Part shown: in pieces, positions 6,459 to 15,851 of the stretch | Layout: every line of letters starts with the position of its first letter | Numbering within the stretch: the stretch's first letter is position 1 | NCBI GenBank assembly: GCA_009841115.1 | Contig: VXML01000038.1 | Coordinates: 1-34,530 of the forward strand | DNA length: 34,530 nucleotides | Source: Gemmatimonadota bacterium | GTDB taxonomy: Bacteria > Latescibacterota > UBA2968 > UBA8231 | Direction of reading: 5' to 3' | The notes under the pieces: model-generated | Seen by the model: the letters and a program-made list of their open reading frames with translations, nothing else | Database searches by the model: none | Told to the model about the DNA's origin: nothing | Translations under genes and position numbers: made by a program

Positions 6459-9400
6459 TTAGCGGAGGAAGAACGTGCCCGAAAGCCGCACTTCGCGGAT
6501 TTTTCGCGTCTTGTCTCTGAGGTGGTCTTTGTTGTTTTCGATGCGAATTCGCCCCTCGCCGCGGAAATTTGTGCTGAAGTTGTAGGTCATGGACAACTGA
6601 GTGCGCCAGCGGTTTTCTTTGCCATTGGGGACGCGTTCTTCGTCGCCGGTGGCGATGGAGCGCGTTTCTCCTTCAAACTTCTGTTCTAAGTTGAGGGTGA
6701 CGTCGCTTTTGAGCCGGCCTATTAGGGGCAGTCGCCGCGGCTTGAGGTTATGGGTGATCTTGAAGGTAGTGGTCACCTGCTCTCGGTCGCGAGTGCCGCG
6801 CAGGGGTTGCTCGCCGCTGTCTCCAGTTGGTTCAAAATCGCGGCTTTCCGAGGTGGAGATTACGCGCTCGATGGTCGTGGTCGGCCCCCAGCGCCAACGG
6901 CCATTCCACGACGCCCTAAACTCGGTCTTGGTCTCCTCAGAGAGCAGATGGCCGGGCGCGAGGCTGCCCTCGCCCTCGCTGCCCTCCGAAGTCTCGAAAC
7001 TCGCGTTTACCTGCGCGCTGTTGATCACTCGCTTTATCAACGGAATCCGGTCGGCTCGTCCCCAGCTAAGACTCACGCGCGGGTAGGTCCGATCGTTGCG
7101 CAAGCGCAGCCGTTGCTGCGAAGCGCCGCTGCGCTCGGAGGTCTGCTCCTTGGAGTTGACCTTGACGCTAATGCCAAAGGGCAATCGCATCCCCGAGCCA
7201 GCCTCAAACGAGGACGTGTGAGACCAATTGTCTTGGTGGGTCAGCCCCTGGGACACTTGCCGCACCCGCAGGGTGTCTTCGAGGCCGAGTTGATAGGAAA
7301 ACGAGGGCCGCTGCAGCAAATTGAAGTGGCGCGAATTGGTGTTGCGCCGCCAACTGGCGTTGACCGGCTCGACGATGCGGCCAGTCCATCCGGCAAAGCG
7401 GCGGAGGATATTGGGGCCTTGCGGCGGCTCGGCTTTGCTTTGCTCCTCTTTGGCTTGGTCTTTCTTCTGGTCGGCTTGGTCTTCCTTCGAGGTTGGCGCG
7501 TCCTCGTCTGTGTTTCGGTTTCGATTTCGATTGCGGTCTCGGTCGTCGCGCTGTTGCGCCTTGCGGCTTTGTCCTGGGGACTGGCCCAAGTTCTTGAGCA
7601 GGGTTGGGATTTTGAAATTGAGGCGTGCGGAGAGGTCGTTCTGGTTGCGGATTTCGAGGGTATTGAACGGCAGGCCGCTGATTGAATCGATTGGGGCCGC
7701 TCCGCGCCGCTGCGCTGGGTCATTTTGCTCTTCGTAATTGGCCTTGAAGGTGTAGTTTTGGTCCAGCCACGAGACTAAGCGCAGCGAAAAGCCCAAGTCG
7801 GCTGTTTGTCTGCGCCCGACCTCGCGCCCAAAGCTGCGCTTGTCGGGGACGAATTTTTTGCGCAAGTCTCGGTCGATTTTGAGGTTGTAGTTGGCCGATA
7901 GACCGGAGAGCGGATTGAGCTTAGAGGCATAGGTTTCGACGAGCGCGAAGTCCTCCTGTGCGGTCGGCTCGTCGTCGCCGCGGCGCAACAGCCGCGAAGT
8001 GCGCCGGCTGCCGTTGACCGCGTAGGTCAGGCTCGTCGGCAGCGGGCGAAACTCCATCCGCGTCCAGCCCTCGGGCATGAATTTCGGCAGCCAGCGCATG
8101 ATTCGCAGTTCTGGTTTGGGCAGGGGCATGCTGTAGTTGAAGTTCATGGTCTGGGCTTCGCGCTCGTTGATCGGGCGCACCGGATCCGAGCTGTGTTCGC
8201 GCGAATGCGACAGCCGCAGGTTCATCTGGTCGAGGGTCCAGCGCAAGAAGAAGTTTTTGCCCTGCCGCCGGCTGATGGACACATCGTAGAATTCTTTGGA
8301 GCGAACGGCTTGTTGCTCTAGCTTCTCTTCAGCGGTCAGTTCCACGTCTGAGCCGGGGCCGAAGCGCGGCAAGCTGGTCGAGCGGCTGACATTTACCTTG
8401 ACCGGGATCAAAAATCCCCAGCTACTCGGCAGGAGTTTTTGCGCGTTGGTGGAGACCGACAGCCCGGCTTCGCGGTCTGTGCTGTTGCCGCCTTGGCCGG
8501 TAAAGCTGCGGAAGTTTTCCTGCCGCCAGAGCACGTTGCCGCCGACGTTGGCAAAGTCGGCTAGCTTGGTGTTGAGCTGGGCGTACGCGGCTAGCCCGGG
8601 ATCGTTGCGCGCCTCGTCGAGGCGCAGCTCGTCGAGGAAGATGCGGCCGCTGTACGCGCGGTTTGCGGCGCGGTTGCGCAGACCAATGCTCAGTTGTTTG
8701 ATCGACTGCATTGACGGGTTGCCGCGCACCCGGTAAATGGCTTGCTCGCCGCTGCGCAGGCCCGACCGCGCAAAAATTTGGTCTAGGGAAAAGCGCTCGA
8801 CTTGGGGGTCGTAGCCAGCCGCGTGCAGCGCCTCCAACTCGCGCTGAGCGATCAAGCTCTTGCCGTCTAGCGGTGCTCCACGCGAGTCGATTACCCGATA
8901 AGTGTAGTAGAACTCGCCCGTGGTGGTATCGGCCTGCCCGGATTGCAAGAGGGCCTTGAGTTGGGAGATGACTGGCAGGTCCACATCTACTTGATTGCCC
9001 TTCCAGCCCTTGCGTCCCCCTGTCCAACCCGGGAAAATGGGGCTGATGGTCTCGTAGTAGTTGGTCGAATCCACGCCAAAGCGCACGAAGAGCACCAAAT
9101 CGCTCGAATCGCCGTGGGCGTATTCAATGGTTCCGCTCGAATCGCCATAGACGTACATGCGCAGCCGCTCGTAGCTGGTGTAATTGGCAGAGCGAGTCAG
9201 GATGCGAGTCGCCGACATTTGGTGTCCAGGCTCTAGGTTTTCGTAGGCCAGCACGAGGGACTGCTCGCGTTCGCGGGTGCGCGACTGCACGTTGCGGCGG
9301 ATTTTCACGCCGGGTGGAGGTCGGTAGCTCTGGCTTTTGTCGGTGCCGATGACCGTGACGTCGAGGGCCTCGCGGTCGCCGAGCGGGAAGCGATCGTCGA

Positions 9401-12400
9401 GCCGCACTACTTCGTCTTCCTGCCACTTGTTGCCCACGATTTCTACCAGTGCGATCTCGGCTCGCACGGTGTCTGCCGCGTCCGAGCGCGGCTCGCTTGA
9501 AAGCATCAGGCGCGCGTATTCGATGCGGGTGGAGTCGGGCAAGCCCACGCGCTCGACGTGGGGGCCGAACAGGGGCACCCGGAGCTGACGCCAGCCCTTG
9601 TTTTGGGTCCCGACGACTTCGTAATGGCTCGACGACAGGTCGATTTCGTAGTGGTAGTAGTTGTTGCGTCGGTCGAGCACGCCGTTGTTGTTGAGGTCTT
9701 CGGTGTCCGGGCGGTCGCCGCTTTCGACGTCTTTTTTGTTGTTCTCGGTGCCGTTGATGTGGCTGTAATCGTTCTTGTTGCGCTGGGCGTCGTATTTCCA
9801 GTTGTCTCCCTCGGGGTCGTCGGCCGAGCGGTTGGGGCGCAGGGGATCGGGGTCTGGGTAGAGTGCGGCAAAGGCCTGCTTCCGCTCGGCTAGAGAGCGG
9901 GTGGTGTCGAACGCGGCGTCTTGCCGGCGCAAGTAGAAGTTCAATTCGGCTTCGTCGTTGCGGCCGTCGATTCCCACGTCTTCCTCCCGCGACACCAACC
10001 CATCCCCTGCGGCTTGCCCGGGGAAAGGCTCGTCTTCGGTGTCGAGGCGGCCATTGGCGATGTAGTCTTCGTTGATTTGGTCGCCCAAGTTCAGGTGCAA
10101 GGTGCCTTCTTGGCCCCGGACCCAAATCTCTAGGAACTTGGACTCGGACAAGTCGTTGACAGTCGAAAAGGCGAGGGAGACTCCTCCCCAAGACTCGGCG
10201 GCTTCGAGGCGTGGCAGCAGCTCTAGCGCTAGGATGTCGGTGCGCCGATTTTGGGCTTCGATTTGCTCTTCTTGATTGGGCCAGATGTCGGTGCGCAGCA
10301 CCCCGTTGTAGGGATTGTACCAGATGAAATGTGCGCGATTTTCTGCGCCAAAGCGCGCGCCAACCGGTGCGCTAGCGGGTGCCCAGCGCGGGCGGTTGAC
10401 GATTAGGGAAATGGGCCGCTCGCTGTCTTCAAAATCGTCGATGTAGCCGCGCCCCTTGGTGTTGAGATTGGGGCGGCTTTGCGCGATTTCGGCGTCGAGG
10501 GTCACTTCCGAGGGAACGGCCGTCTTGACCAGCGGCAGCATATCGACGACGCGGGTGAGGATTGGCACTTCGCGCCGGGCGCGCAAGTCGAGATTCCAGA
10601 TCACCGTGCGCGTCGGCTCATTGCCCACCCGCACCCGCCGATCGCTCGAACGCTCGTTGTTGTAGATCATGGTGCTGCCCACGCGCCCGTCGCCGCCCCA
10701 GAACTCGTACTCGGTGCGCAGGCCCAATAGGGTCTTCTGCTGGCTGCCGATGTTGAAGACGTCCTCGGATTCAAAGGAGATTTCCAAGTCCGCGCCGGGG
10801 TCGGCCACTTCCTGAGCGACCGAGCCGATAAACGTCACGCTGCCCGTGTAATCGACTCGGTAGTCGGTGTCTCGCGCCAGCGGGCGACCGTTTAGCTGGA
10901 CCTCCACGGTCTCGGGCCGAACGCCGCCAAAGATGCCGCCCAGCCGGATGCGCTGCTCTGAGGAGGCGGCGCGGACGAGGATTTTGTAGCGGCTGACCTC
11001 GATCTGGGCGCGCTGCTGCTGCTCGTCGTAGATGGCAGGGACGGGTTCGTCGAGTAGGCCGCGATATTTGTTGGAGCGCGGATCAAAGGGCCGCTGATCG
11101 GGGAAAATCAAGTGCCCACGGATGTCGTCTAGCCCTATGTAGTCGGCGTCGATGACGCGGTCGGGCGCGCTACCCGGGTCTTTGCCGCGCTCGTCCAAGC
11201 CCAAAATCTGCAAGTAGGAGCGACCCTGTTGCGAAAGTTGATCCTCTTGACCGGGCACTTCCTTGGCGATATCGACCTGCAAAGTCCTGGGGTCGAAGCG
11301 GCGGCCAGTGGAAAAACCAGAGGCAATGCGGTACACGTTTTTCCACTCTAGGTTCCAAGTGGGAAAACCCGGGCGGGGATTGCGGGCTTTGATCAGCTTC
11401 AGATACAAGGAGTCGGATTCTGCGCCGGCTTTGAGCCGCGCTGTCTCCTGTTGGAGCGTGCCGTCGAAGTCCGGCGCATTGGTTTTGAAATGCACGGCCA
11501 TGGCATAGGGGTTGGATACGGGCCTGTTGAGGATGATATAACCCGCCTCGGCCACGACCGAGTAGTCGTCGTCCGGGTCGAGCCGGTGCCAGGTCCCTTC
11601 CTCAAAGCAGCCGCTGTTGCGCAGGCGATTGCCCACCGCGTCAAAGCACTCGATGGTGGAGAGGGAATCGGACGGATCGACCCATGCAACGCCGGGCTTG
11701 GCGAACAGCTCGGCGTCATTCCGCGTATTGAAGTCGTTGATATAGACTTCGAGGCGGCTGATATCGACGAAGTTTTCCGGGCCAAACTGCACTCCTGCCA
11801 ACAGACTGCGGAAGTCGGCAAGGTGGGCGCGGTAGAACTCGTGTAAGAAGAAATACGTGTTGCGGATGTATTGGTAGTCTCTGAGCTGGAGCGTATCGAT
11901 GGCCGCTCCGCCTTTGAAGGTCTGGCGGTTGGATTTGCTCTTTTCGTGGCTGGCTACGGTCGTAAAAGCCAGCGGCCCGACGTGCCCTTTAGCGCGGATG
12001 CCAAAGAGCCCCTTGTTCTTCTGCCGGAAGCCGACGAAGCGCGTGTTGGGCAGTTCTAGGGTAGTGTTGCCGGCCTGCACCTCTTGGAATATGGAGTCTT
12101 CCTCGCCTTCGTAGTCGAGCTTGATCTGGTTGGATAGCTGATCGCCCAAACCGGAGCCAATGGCCGAGCCGAAATTTTGGGTGTCTTGATCGATGCGGAT
12201 GTTGATCAACTCGCCGACTTTGCCTTCCACCGTGAAATCGGATTCCTGTTCGATGCCCAGCGAGGGGAACTTGGAACTGCGGCCAAACGAGGTTTGCACC
12301 TCGCCGTCGGTCCACTCGCTCTTGCCAGAAACGATGATGGTGCGCGAACCATTGAGCGCGAGGCTGGGGCCTTCGTCGCCGATAAAGCGCCGCAAGGGCT

Positions 12401-12845
12401 TGGGCGCGGAAAAGGGCACCGTCCACTCAAAGCGGCTGCCCCGACGCTGGCGCTGCTCGGAAGCTGTGCTGCGAAAATCGCGGCGGATTTGCTGGTGCCA
12501 AAGTTGTCGATGTCTCGCTTGGTATTCCATGCGGAGATAGTGGTCTAGAGCCACGGCGACCGTTGGGCCCTCGGTGAATCCGCTGACGCGGCGGCCGTAG
12601 TGGGCCATTCCCAAGGAGTCCACTGCGGCTTGGTACGAGATCGGCGCGCGGTCGGGGGCGGGCAAGAGCGGTTGGCCAGCCTCAAAGGCAGTTTGGCTAG
12701 GGATGGCAAAGCGCTGGGAAAGCGGGCCGTATAGCGGCTCAAAGTGCAGACCAGGCTCGGCGCGTACCACTACCGCGAGCAAGCAAACACACAGCCACGA
12801 GGAAAACGCTTGGCGGGAAAAGCGGAGAAACACCTCTAAATTCAC
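6459..12845 (-). CDS. sprA: SprA-type outer-membrane translocon homologue
   Basis: A 2128-residue protein with a signal peptide (hydrophobic residues about 14-29, ending VRA). It shows the sequence character of SprA, the very large beta-barrel translocon of the type IX secretion system. Recognised segments are GNTTLELPNTRFVGFRQ followed by LFGIRAKGHVGPLAFTTVAS (about residues 265-295), LNGRPLARDTDYRVDYTGSV, GRGYIDDFEDSERPISL (about residue 800), a calcium-binding-like EDLNNNGVLDRRNN (about 1050), and a long series of alternating polar and aromatic strands to the C-terminal RLSGTFFLR. A charged insert (RDRNRNRNRNTDEDAP, then Lys/Glu/Gln-rich) lies near residue 1775. The start is GTG 12845; GTG four codons on is an alternative. 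No PorV, plug or other T9SS gene is in the window. It heads the cluster containing comEA and dprA. Confidence 0.87.
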   Translation of the reverse strand: MNLEVFLRFSRQAFSSWLCVCLLAVVVRAEPGLHFEPLYGPLSQRFAIPSQTAFEAGQPLLPAPDRAPISYQAAVDSLGMAHYGRRVSGFTEGPTVAVALDHYLRMEYQARHRQLWHQQIRRDFRSTASEQRQRRGSRFEWTVPFSAPKPLRRFIGDEGPSLALNGSRTIIVSGKSEWTDGEVQTSFGRSSKFPSLGIEQESDFTVEGKVGELINIRIDQDTQNFGSAIGSGLGDQLSNQIKLDYEGEEDSIFQEVQAGNTTLELPNTRFVGFRQKNKGLFGIRAKGHVGPLAFTTVASHEKSKSNRQTFKGGAAIDTLQLRDYQYIRNTYFFLHEFYRAHLADFRSLLAGVQFGPENFVDISRLEVYINDFNTRNDAELFAKPGVAWVDPSDSLSTIECFDAVGNRLRNSGCFEEGTWHRLDPDDDYSVVAEAGYIILNRPVSNPYAMAVHFKTNAPDFDGTLQQETARLKAGAESDSLYLKLIKARNPRPGFPTWNLEWKNVYRIASGFSTGRRFDPRTLQVDIAKEVPGQEDQLSQQGRSYLQILGLDERGKDPGSAPDRVIDADYIGLDDIRGHLIFPDQRPFDPRSNKYRGLLDEPVPAIYDEQQQRAQIEVSRYKILVRAASSEQRIRLGGIFGGVRPETVEVQLNGRPLARDTDYRVDYTGSVTFIGSVAQEVADPGADLEISFESEDVFNIGSQQKTLLGLRTEYEFWGGDGRVGSTMIYNNERSSDRRVRVGNEPTRTVIWNLDLRARREVPILTRVVDMLPLVKTAVPSEVTLDAEIAQSRPNLNTKGRGYIDDFEDSERPISLIVNRPRWAPASAPVGARFGAENRAHFIWYNPYNGVLRTDIWPNQEEQIEAQNRRTDILALELLPRLEAAESWGGVSLAFSTVNDLSESKFLEIWVRGQEGTLHLNLGDQINEDYIANGRLDTEDEPFPGQAAGDGLVSREEDVGIDGRNDEAELNFYLRRQDAAFDTTRSLAERKQAFAALYPDPDPLRPNRSADDPEGDNWKYDAQRNKNDYSHINGTENNKKDVESGDRPDTEDLNNNGVLDRRNNYYHYEIDLSSSHYEVVGTQNKGWRQLRVPLFGPHVERVGLPDSTRIEYARLMLSSEPRSDAADTVRAEIALVEIVGNKWQEDEVVRLDDRFPLGDREALDVTVIGTDKSQSYRPPPGVKIRRNVQSRTREREQSLVLAYENLEPGHQMSATRILTRSANYTSYERLRMYVYGDSSGTIEYAHGDSSDLVLFVRFGVDSTNYYETISPIFPGWTGGRKGWKGNQVDVDLPVISQLKALLQSGQADTTTGEFYYTYRVIDSRGAPLDGKSLIAQRELEALHAAGYDPQVERFSLDQIFARSGLRSGEQAIYRVRGNPSMQSIKQLSIGLRNRAANRAYSGRIFLDELRLDEARNDPGLAAYAQLNTKLADFANVGGNVLWRQENFRSFTGQGGNSTDREAGLSVSTNAQKLLPSSWGFLIPVKVNVSRSTSLPRFGPGSDVELTAEEKLEQQAVRSKEFYDVSISRRQGKNFFLRWTLDQMNLRLSHSREHSSDPVRPINEREAQTMNFNYSMPLPKPELRIMRWLPKFMPEGWTRMEFRPLPTSLTYAVNGSRRTSRLLRRGDDEPTAQEDFALVETYASKLNPLSGLSANYNLKIDRDLRKKFVPDKRSFGREVGRRQTADLGFSLRLVSWLDQNYTFKANYEEQNDPAQRRGAAPIDSISGLPFNTLEIRNQNDLSARLNFKIPTLLKNLGQSPGQSRKAQQRDDRDRNRNRNRNTDEDAPTSKEDQADQKKDQAKEEQSKAEPPQGPNILRRFAGWTGRIVEPVNASWRRNTNSRHFNLLQRPSFSYQLGLEDTLRVRQVSQGLTHQDNWSHTSSFEAGSGMRLPFGISVKVNSKEQTSERSGASQQRLRLRNDRTYPRVSLSWGRADRIPLIKRVINSAQVNASFETSEGSEGEGSLAPGHLLSEETKTEFRASWNGRWRWGPTTTIERVISTSESRDFEPTGDSGEQPLRGTRDREQVTTTFKITHNLKPRRLPLIGRLKSDVTLNLEQKFEGETRSIATGDEERVPNGKENRWRTQLSMTYNFSTNFRGEGRIRIENNKDHLRDKTRKIREVRLSGTFFLR

Positions 12846-13311
12846 ACCTATCGACGTCTATTGTTTGACGTGCTCGCAAGCTCCTAAAGGATGAGAGCTC
12901 GCGGCGTCAAGCCGAATGCGCTCGGCAGTCTCAACTAAAGAGTAGTCTTTCAATTGAGGTTTAGCGGAAGCGACTCAGAAGCCTGCACTGGAGATTCGGC
13001 CACAGCCAAAGCAATGCGCCGAGCGGCTTCTGTATTAACCAAACGCGATAGGCGGTCTCCAGACCCAAAAACAGGAGGACGCTGCCCAAGACGAAGCGGG
13101 CAACTACTTGAAAACATAGCACGCGGCTGCAATTATTTCAAGGAAGCCCTTGCAAAAACCATTCCCGTTGCGCGATGCGGCGCGCGTTTTTTAGACAGTA
13201 GCCTAAGTCGTTATATTTGAGGGAACTAGGCCCGTGGCTGTCCGAGTGTGCGCCGCTTGCAACGAAGTGCCCTGAGTGCTACGCGCCACAACCCCGTAAC
13301 CCTTTCGACCC
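12846..13311. other. 466-bp divergent intergenic region, sprA / lptF
   Basis: This should hold the promoters of both flanking operons. I see no convincing sigma70 pair for sprA. For lptF, TATATT at 13212-13217 could be a -10 box, but the upstream TAGACA is only 14 bases away. Short overlapping open frames on both strands lack ribosome sites and family features. A weak hairpin plus T-run at 13169-13192 is listed separately and may end a small plus-strand transcript. Confidence 0.5.
13169..13192 (+). terminator. Weak hairpin followed by six T
   Basis: GCGCG (13170-13174) pairs with CGCGC (13181-13185) around a six-base loop. A T-G pair can extend the stem by one, and TTTTTT follows at 13187-13192. 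The stem is short. No plus-strand gene precedes it, so if real it would end an unannotated small RNA or antisense transcript in the sprA-lptF gap. Confidence 0.3.
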
Positions 13312-14718
13312 ATGACGACCCTATCCCGCTACGTGCTTAAAGAGCACGGCTGGCCCTTTGCGCTCGGCTTTGTGCTGATCCTTTTCATCCTGCTGATCGA
13401 CGTCGTTTTGCAGACGATGGACCAAGTGCTGAGCAAAGGGCTGGCCTTGCCGGCCGCTCTCCAGCTTTTGCTTTTCAACTTAGCTTGGATCGTGGCGCTG
13501 GCCGTACCCATGGCCGTGCTCATCGCCGTGCTCATGGCCTTTGCCCGCCTCGCCGCCGACGGGGAAATTATCGCGGCCAAAGCCTGTGGGGTGAGCTTTT
13601 GGCTGCTCCTGCGGCCGGTGGTTGTAGCCGCTTTTTTGCTGACCCTGCTGATGGTCCTTTTTAACGACCAGATCCTCCCGGACTGGAATCACCAAGCCCG
13701 CGTCCTGTCGTCGAGCTTGCAACGGACGAAGGCCGCCTTGGTGCTGCGGGAAAGGGAAGGGGTCTTCATTCCCGACTTGGGAGATTATCACCTGCTCATA
13801 CGCCAGATTGACCCGGAGACTAACGAGCTAGCCGGCATCGTGCTCTACGACACCTCGCGCCCCGGGCCGCCGGTGATTGTCCACGCCCCTAGGGGCCGCC
13901 TCGCGCTGTTGGGCGATGGAGCTTACATCCGCTTGGAGTTGGAGGAAGGCCATGTCCAGCGCGTCGAATCCAGTCAGGAAGAGCGCTTTTTCTACGGCAC
14001 CTTTGCCCGCCAAGTGCTGCACATCAAGGACGAGCGCCGCCGCTACGAGCACCGTCCCTCGTCCTATCGCAGCGACCGCGAGCTAGACATCGCAGCCATG
14101 CACCGCTTGGTGCTAAAGCGCCGCCACGAGCAGGAGCGCGCCTACGGACGCCTCGATTCGATTGCCGCGCGCTATCTCGAATTGCACCAAACAGACATCG
14201 CAGCCACGAGCCGCTTGGTGCTAGAGCGCCGCCGCGAGCAGGAGCGCGCCTATGGACGCCTCGATTCGGTTGCCGCGCGCCACCTCGAATTGCACCAAAG
14301 CCAGTTTGCCGACTCTACGGTCAATGAGCTAGAGCGAGAAAGGGAACAGGCGGCCGAGGCTCTGCGTCGGCAGTGGCGGCACATAGACCGCCGCGCGGGG
14401 CGGATCAACGAGTACTTGGTCGAGATTCACAAGAAGCTATCCATCCCGGCCGCCTGCTTGGTTTTCGCGCTGGTCGGCGCTCCCTTGGGCGCGCTGATTC
14501 GCCGCCGCGGTGCCGCCGTCTCCGTTGGTATCAGTTTGTTCTTCTTTTGGATCTACTGGATGTTCCTCATCGGCGGCGAGGAGCTGGCCGACCGGGGCTA
14601 TATTCCACCGCCGTTGGCGATGTGGGCGCCCAATTTGGTCTTTGCCCTCGCCGGATGGGGGCTATTGCGGGTGGTCGCGTACGACCGCGCTGGCCGCCGA
14701 GGGACGAAAGAGACCTGA
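13312..14718 (+). CDS. lptF: LPS export permease LptF, with duplicated coiled-coil segment
   Basis: A 468-residue inner-membrane permease of the LptB2FG complex that extracts LPS for transport. It has three N-terminal membrane helices (about residues 15-35, 48-76, 94-116), a periplasmic jellyroll (about 125-250), and three C-terminal helices (about 375-395, 402-425, 434-456). The coupling-helix region AADGEIIAAKACGVSFWLLL is characteristic. It is longer than typical (about 360-370) because of a basic/acidic helical segment at residues 250-360 containing two near-identical 36-residue units (DIAA... and DIAA..., ending LELHQ). The ATG 13312 start follows CGACCC with no clear Shine-Dalgarno sequence. 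lptG begins one base after the stop. Confidence 0.93.
   Translation: MTTLSRYVLKEHGWPFALGFVLILFILLIDVVLQTMDQVLSKGLALPAALQLLLFNLAWIVALAVPMAVLIAVLMAFARLAADGEIIAAKACGVSFWLLLRPVVVAAFLLTLLMVLFNDQILPDWNHQARVLSSSLQRTKAALVLREREGVFIPDLGDYHLLIRQIDPETNELAGIVLYDTSRPGPPVIVHAPRGRLALLGDGAYIRLELEEGHVQRVESSQEERFFYGTFARQVLHIKDERRRYEHRPSSYRSDRELDIAAMHRLVLKRRHEQERAYGRLDSIAARYLELHQTDIAATSRLVLERRREQERAYGRLDSVAARHLELHQSQFADSTVNELEREREQAAEALRRQWRHIDRRAGRINEYLVEIHKKLSIPAACLVFALVGAPLGALIRRRGAAVSVGISLFFFWIYWMFLIGGEELADRGYIPPPLAMWAPNLVFALAGWGLLRVVAYDRAGRRGTKET
14086..14301. repeat. 108-bp tandem duplication inside lptF
   Basis: Bases 14086-14193 and 14194-14301 align without gaps, with about 11 differences in 108 positions. 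The duplication is in frame (36 codons, residues 259-294 and 295-330). Both copies encode an amphipathic, charged helix rich in Arg, Glu and Leu. Confidence 0.93.
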
Positions 14719-14719
14719 G

Positions 14720-15793
14720 ATGCGCACCCTCGACCTCTATCTGACGCGCCGCTTCCTGTTGTGTCTGGGGATTGCCGTGGTCAGCCTGTTGCTCATTGCG
14801 GTGATTATCGATCTCACCGAAAACATCGACACGTTTATCGACTATAAAGCTCGTCTCGAGCAGATCTTGCTCTACTACGTCTATCGGCTCCCGTACTGGC
14901 TCATCTTGACCCTGCCCATCGCCGCGCTACTCGGCGCACTTTTTGCCCTGACCAGCTTGGCGCGCCAGAACGAAATCACCGCTATGAAGGCCACCGGCAT
15001 TAGTCTATATCGCCTGCTGGCCCCGGTTTTCGCGTGTGCCCTCGCCGTTTCGGTTGCGGCCTTTTTCTTTACCGATTGGGTGGTGCCGTCTGCTACCTAT
15101 CGGTACAATCAAATCAGCGACGAGATTAAGTCCTATCACCGCAGCGACGGCTCCCGCCGCCAAGTCCTGCTCCAAGACGCGGGCAACCAGTTCGTGTACG
15201 CCCGCAGCTACGATGCGGGGCGGCAACGCGCCGACGAAGTGTCTTGGGAGAGGCTGCACGACTACACTCCGCTGGAGCGCGCCGTGGCTCGGCGCATGGA
15301 ATGGCGGGAGGGCACTTGGGTGCTCCTTGAAGGCCGCCGCTTTCGCTTTGCCGCAGGTGAAGCCGTGGCGACTTCTTCCTTCGATACCCTATCTCTGCCG
15401 AGCTTGTCGTTGCTCCCCAGCGACTTTGCTCGCCAGCAGAAGGACCCCGAGGAAATGAACTATGCCGAGCTGGCCGACTACATCGCCCGCGCCACGCTCA
15501 ATGGGGAGGATGCCACGCGCCAGCGCGTCGATTTGCATCTGAAAGTATCCTTTCCCCTGACTAGTTTCATCATCATCGCCCTTGGCGCAATCCTCGGTGC
15601 CAATGCCCGTCGAGCCGGCTTGGCCAACAGCTTCGGCTTGGGGGTCCTGATCTGCTTTGTTTACTACAGTTGCGTCAAGGCCGGCCAAGCCCTCGGTTGG
15701 AATCAAATCCTCTCGCCTTGGCTAGGCGCGTGGATAGCCAACCTGTTGTTTGCCGTCTTGGCCTTGGTGGTGCTGTGGCGCGTGCACAAATAA
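14720..15793 (+). CDS. lptG: LPS export permease LptG
   Basis: A 357-residue partner of LptF. The N terminus MRTLDLYLTRRFLLCLGIAV is typical. Three helices follow (about residues 12-33, 55-80, 98-118) with the LptG coupling segment NEITAMKATGISLYRLLAP, then a periplasmic jellyroll (about 125-260) and three C-terminal helices (about 275-295, 300-320, 330-352). I chose ATG 14720, one base after the lptF stop, over a longer in-frame start inside lptF because homology begins exactly there and GAGA precedes it. It functions with LptF and the ATPase LptB, which is not in this window. Confidence 0.95.
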   Translation: MRTLDLYLTRRFLLCLGIAVVSLLLIAVIIDLTENIDTFIDYKARLEQILLYYVYRLPYWLILTLPIAALLGALFALTSLARQNEITAMKATGISLYRLLAPVFACALAVSVAAFFFTDWVVPSATYRYNQISDEIKSYHRSDGSRRQVLLQDAGNQFVYARSYDAGRQRADEVSWERLHDYTPLERAVARRMEWREGTWVLLEGRRFRFAAGEAVATSSFDTLSLPSLSLLPSDFARQQKDPEEMNYAELADYIARATLNGEDATRQRVDLHLKVSFPLTSFIIIALGAILGANARRAGLANSFGLGVLICFVYYSCVKAGQALGWNQILSPWLGAWIANLLFAVLALVVLWRVHK

Positions 15794-15822
15794 AAAGGCC
15801 GTTCGCCCGTCGACGAACGGCC
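15792..15822. terminator. Hairpin between lptG and the convergent helical-protein gene
   Basis: GGCCGTTCG (15797-15805) pairs perfectly with CGAACGGCC (15814-15822) around an eight-base loop. Five A precede it (15792-15796), which read as TTTTT after the hairpin on the minus strand. This makes a good rho-independent terminator for the minus-strand gene ending at 15852. It may also slow plus-strand transcription from lptG, though only CTT follows on that side. Confidence 0.8.
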
Positions 15823-15851
15823 CTTGGGGAGACCCGTATTGGAACAAATGC

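Noticed and set aside
6750..7685. A 311-codon plus-strand frame opposite sprA
   Set aside because: Antisense shadow of sprA. The Val/Ser-rich run is the complement of the Arg/Asn/Asp-rich insert, and no ribosome site is seen.
9124..10191. A 355-codon minus-strand frame inside sprA
   Set aside because: It is an Arg- and Pro-rich frame shadow of sprA in GC-rich DNA, with no domain. The sprA frame there carries clear family segments.
12854..12871. ACGTC...GACGT inverted repeat just upstream of sprA
   Set aside because: Five-base arms are expected by chance in DNA of this length and no promoter aligns with it.
12950..13220. Overlapping short frames on both strands in the sprA-lptF gap
   Set aside because: No ribosome site or recognisable protein features, and neither frame has a composition clearly like coding DNA.
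13230..13295. tRNA-like start (GTGGCTGTCCGAGTG) near lptF
   Set aside because: Resembles the first part of tRNA-Ser, but no anticodon arm, T arm or full acceptor pairing could be built.
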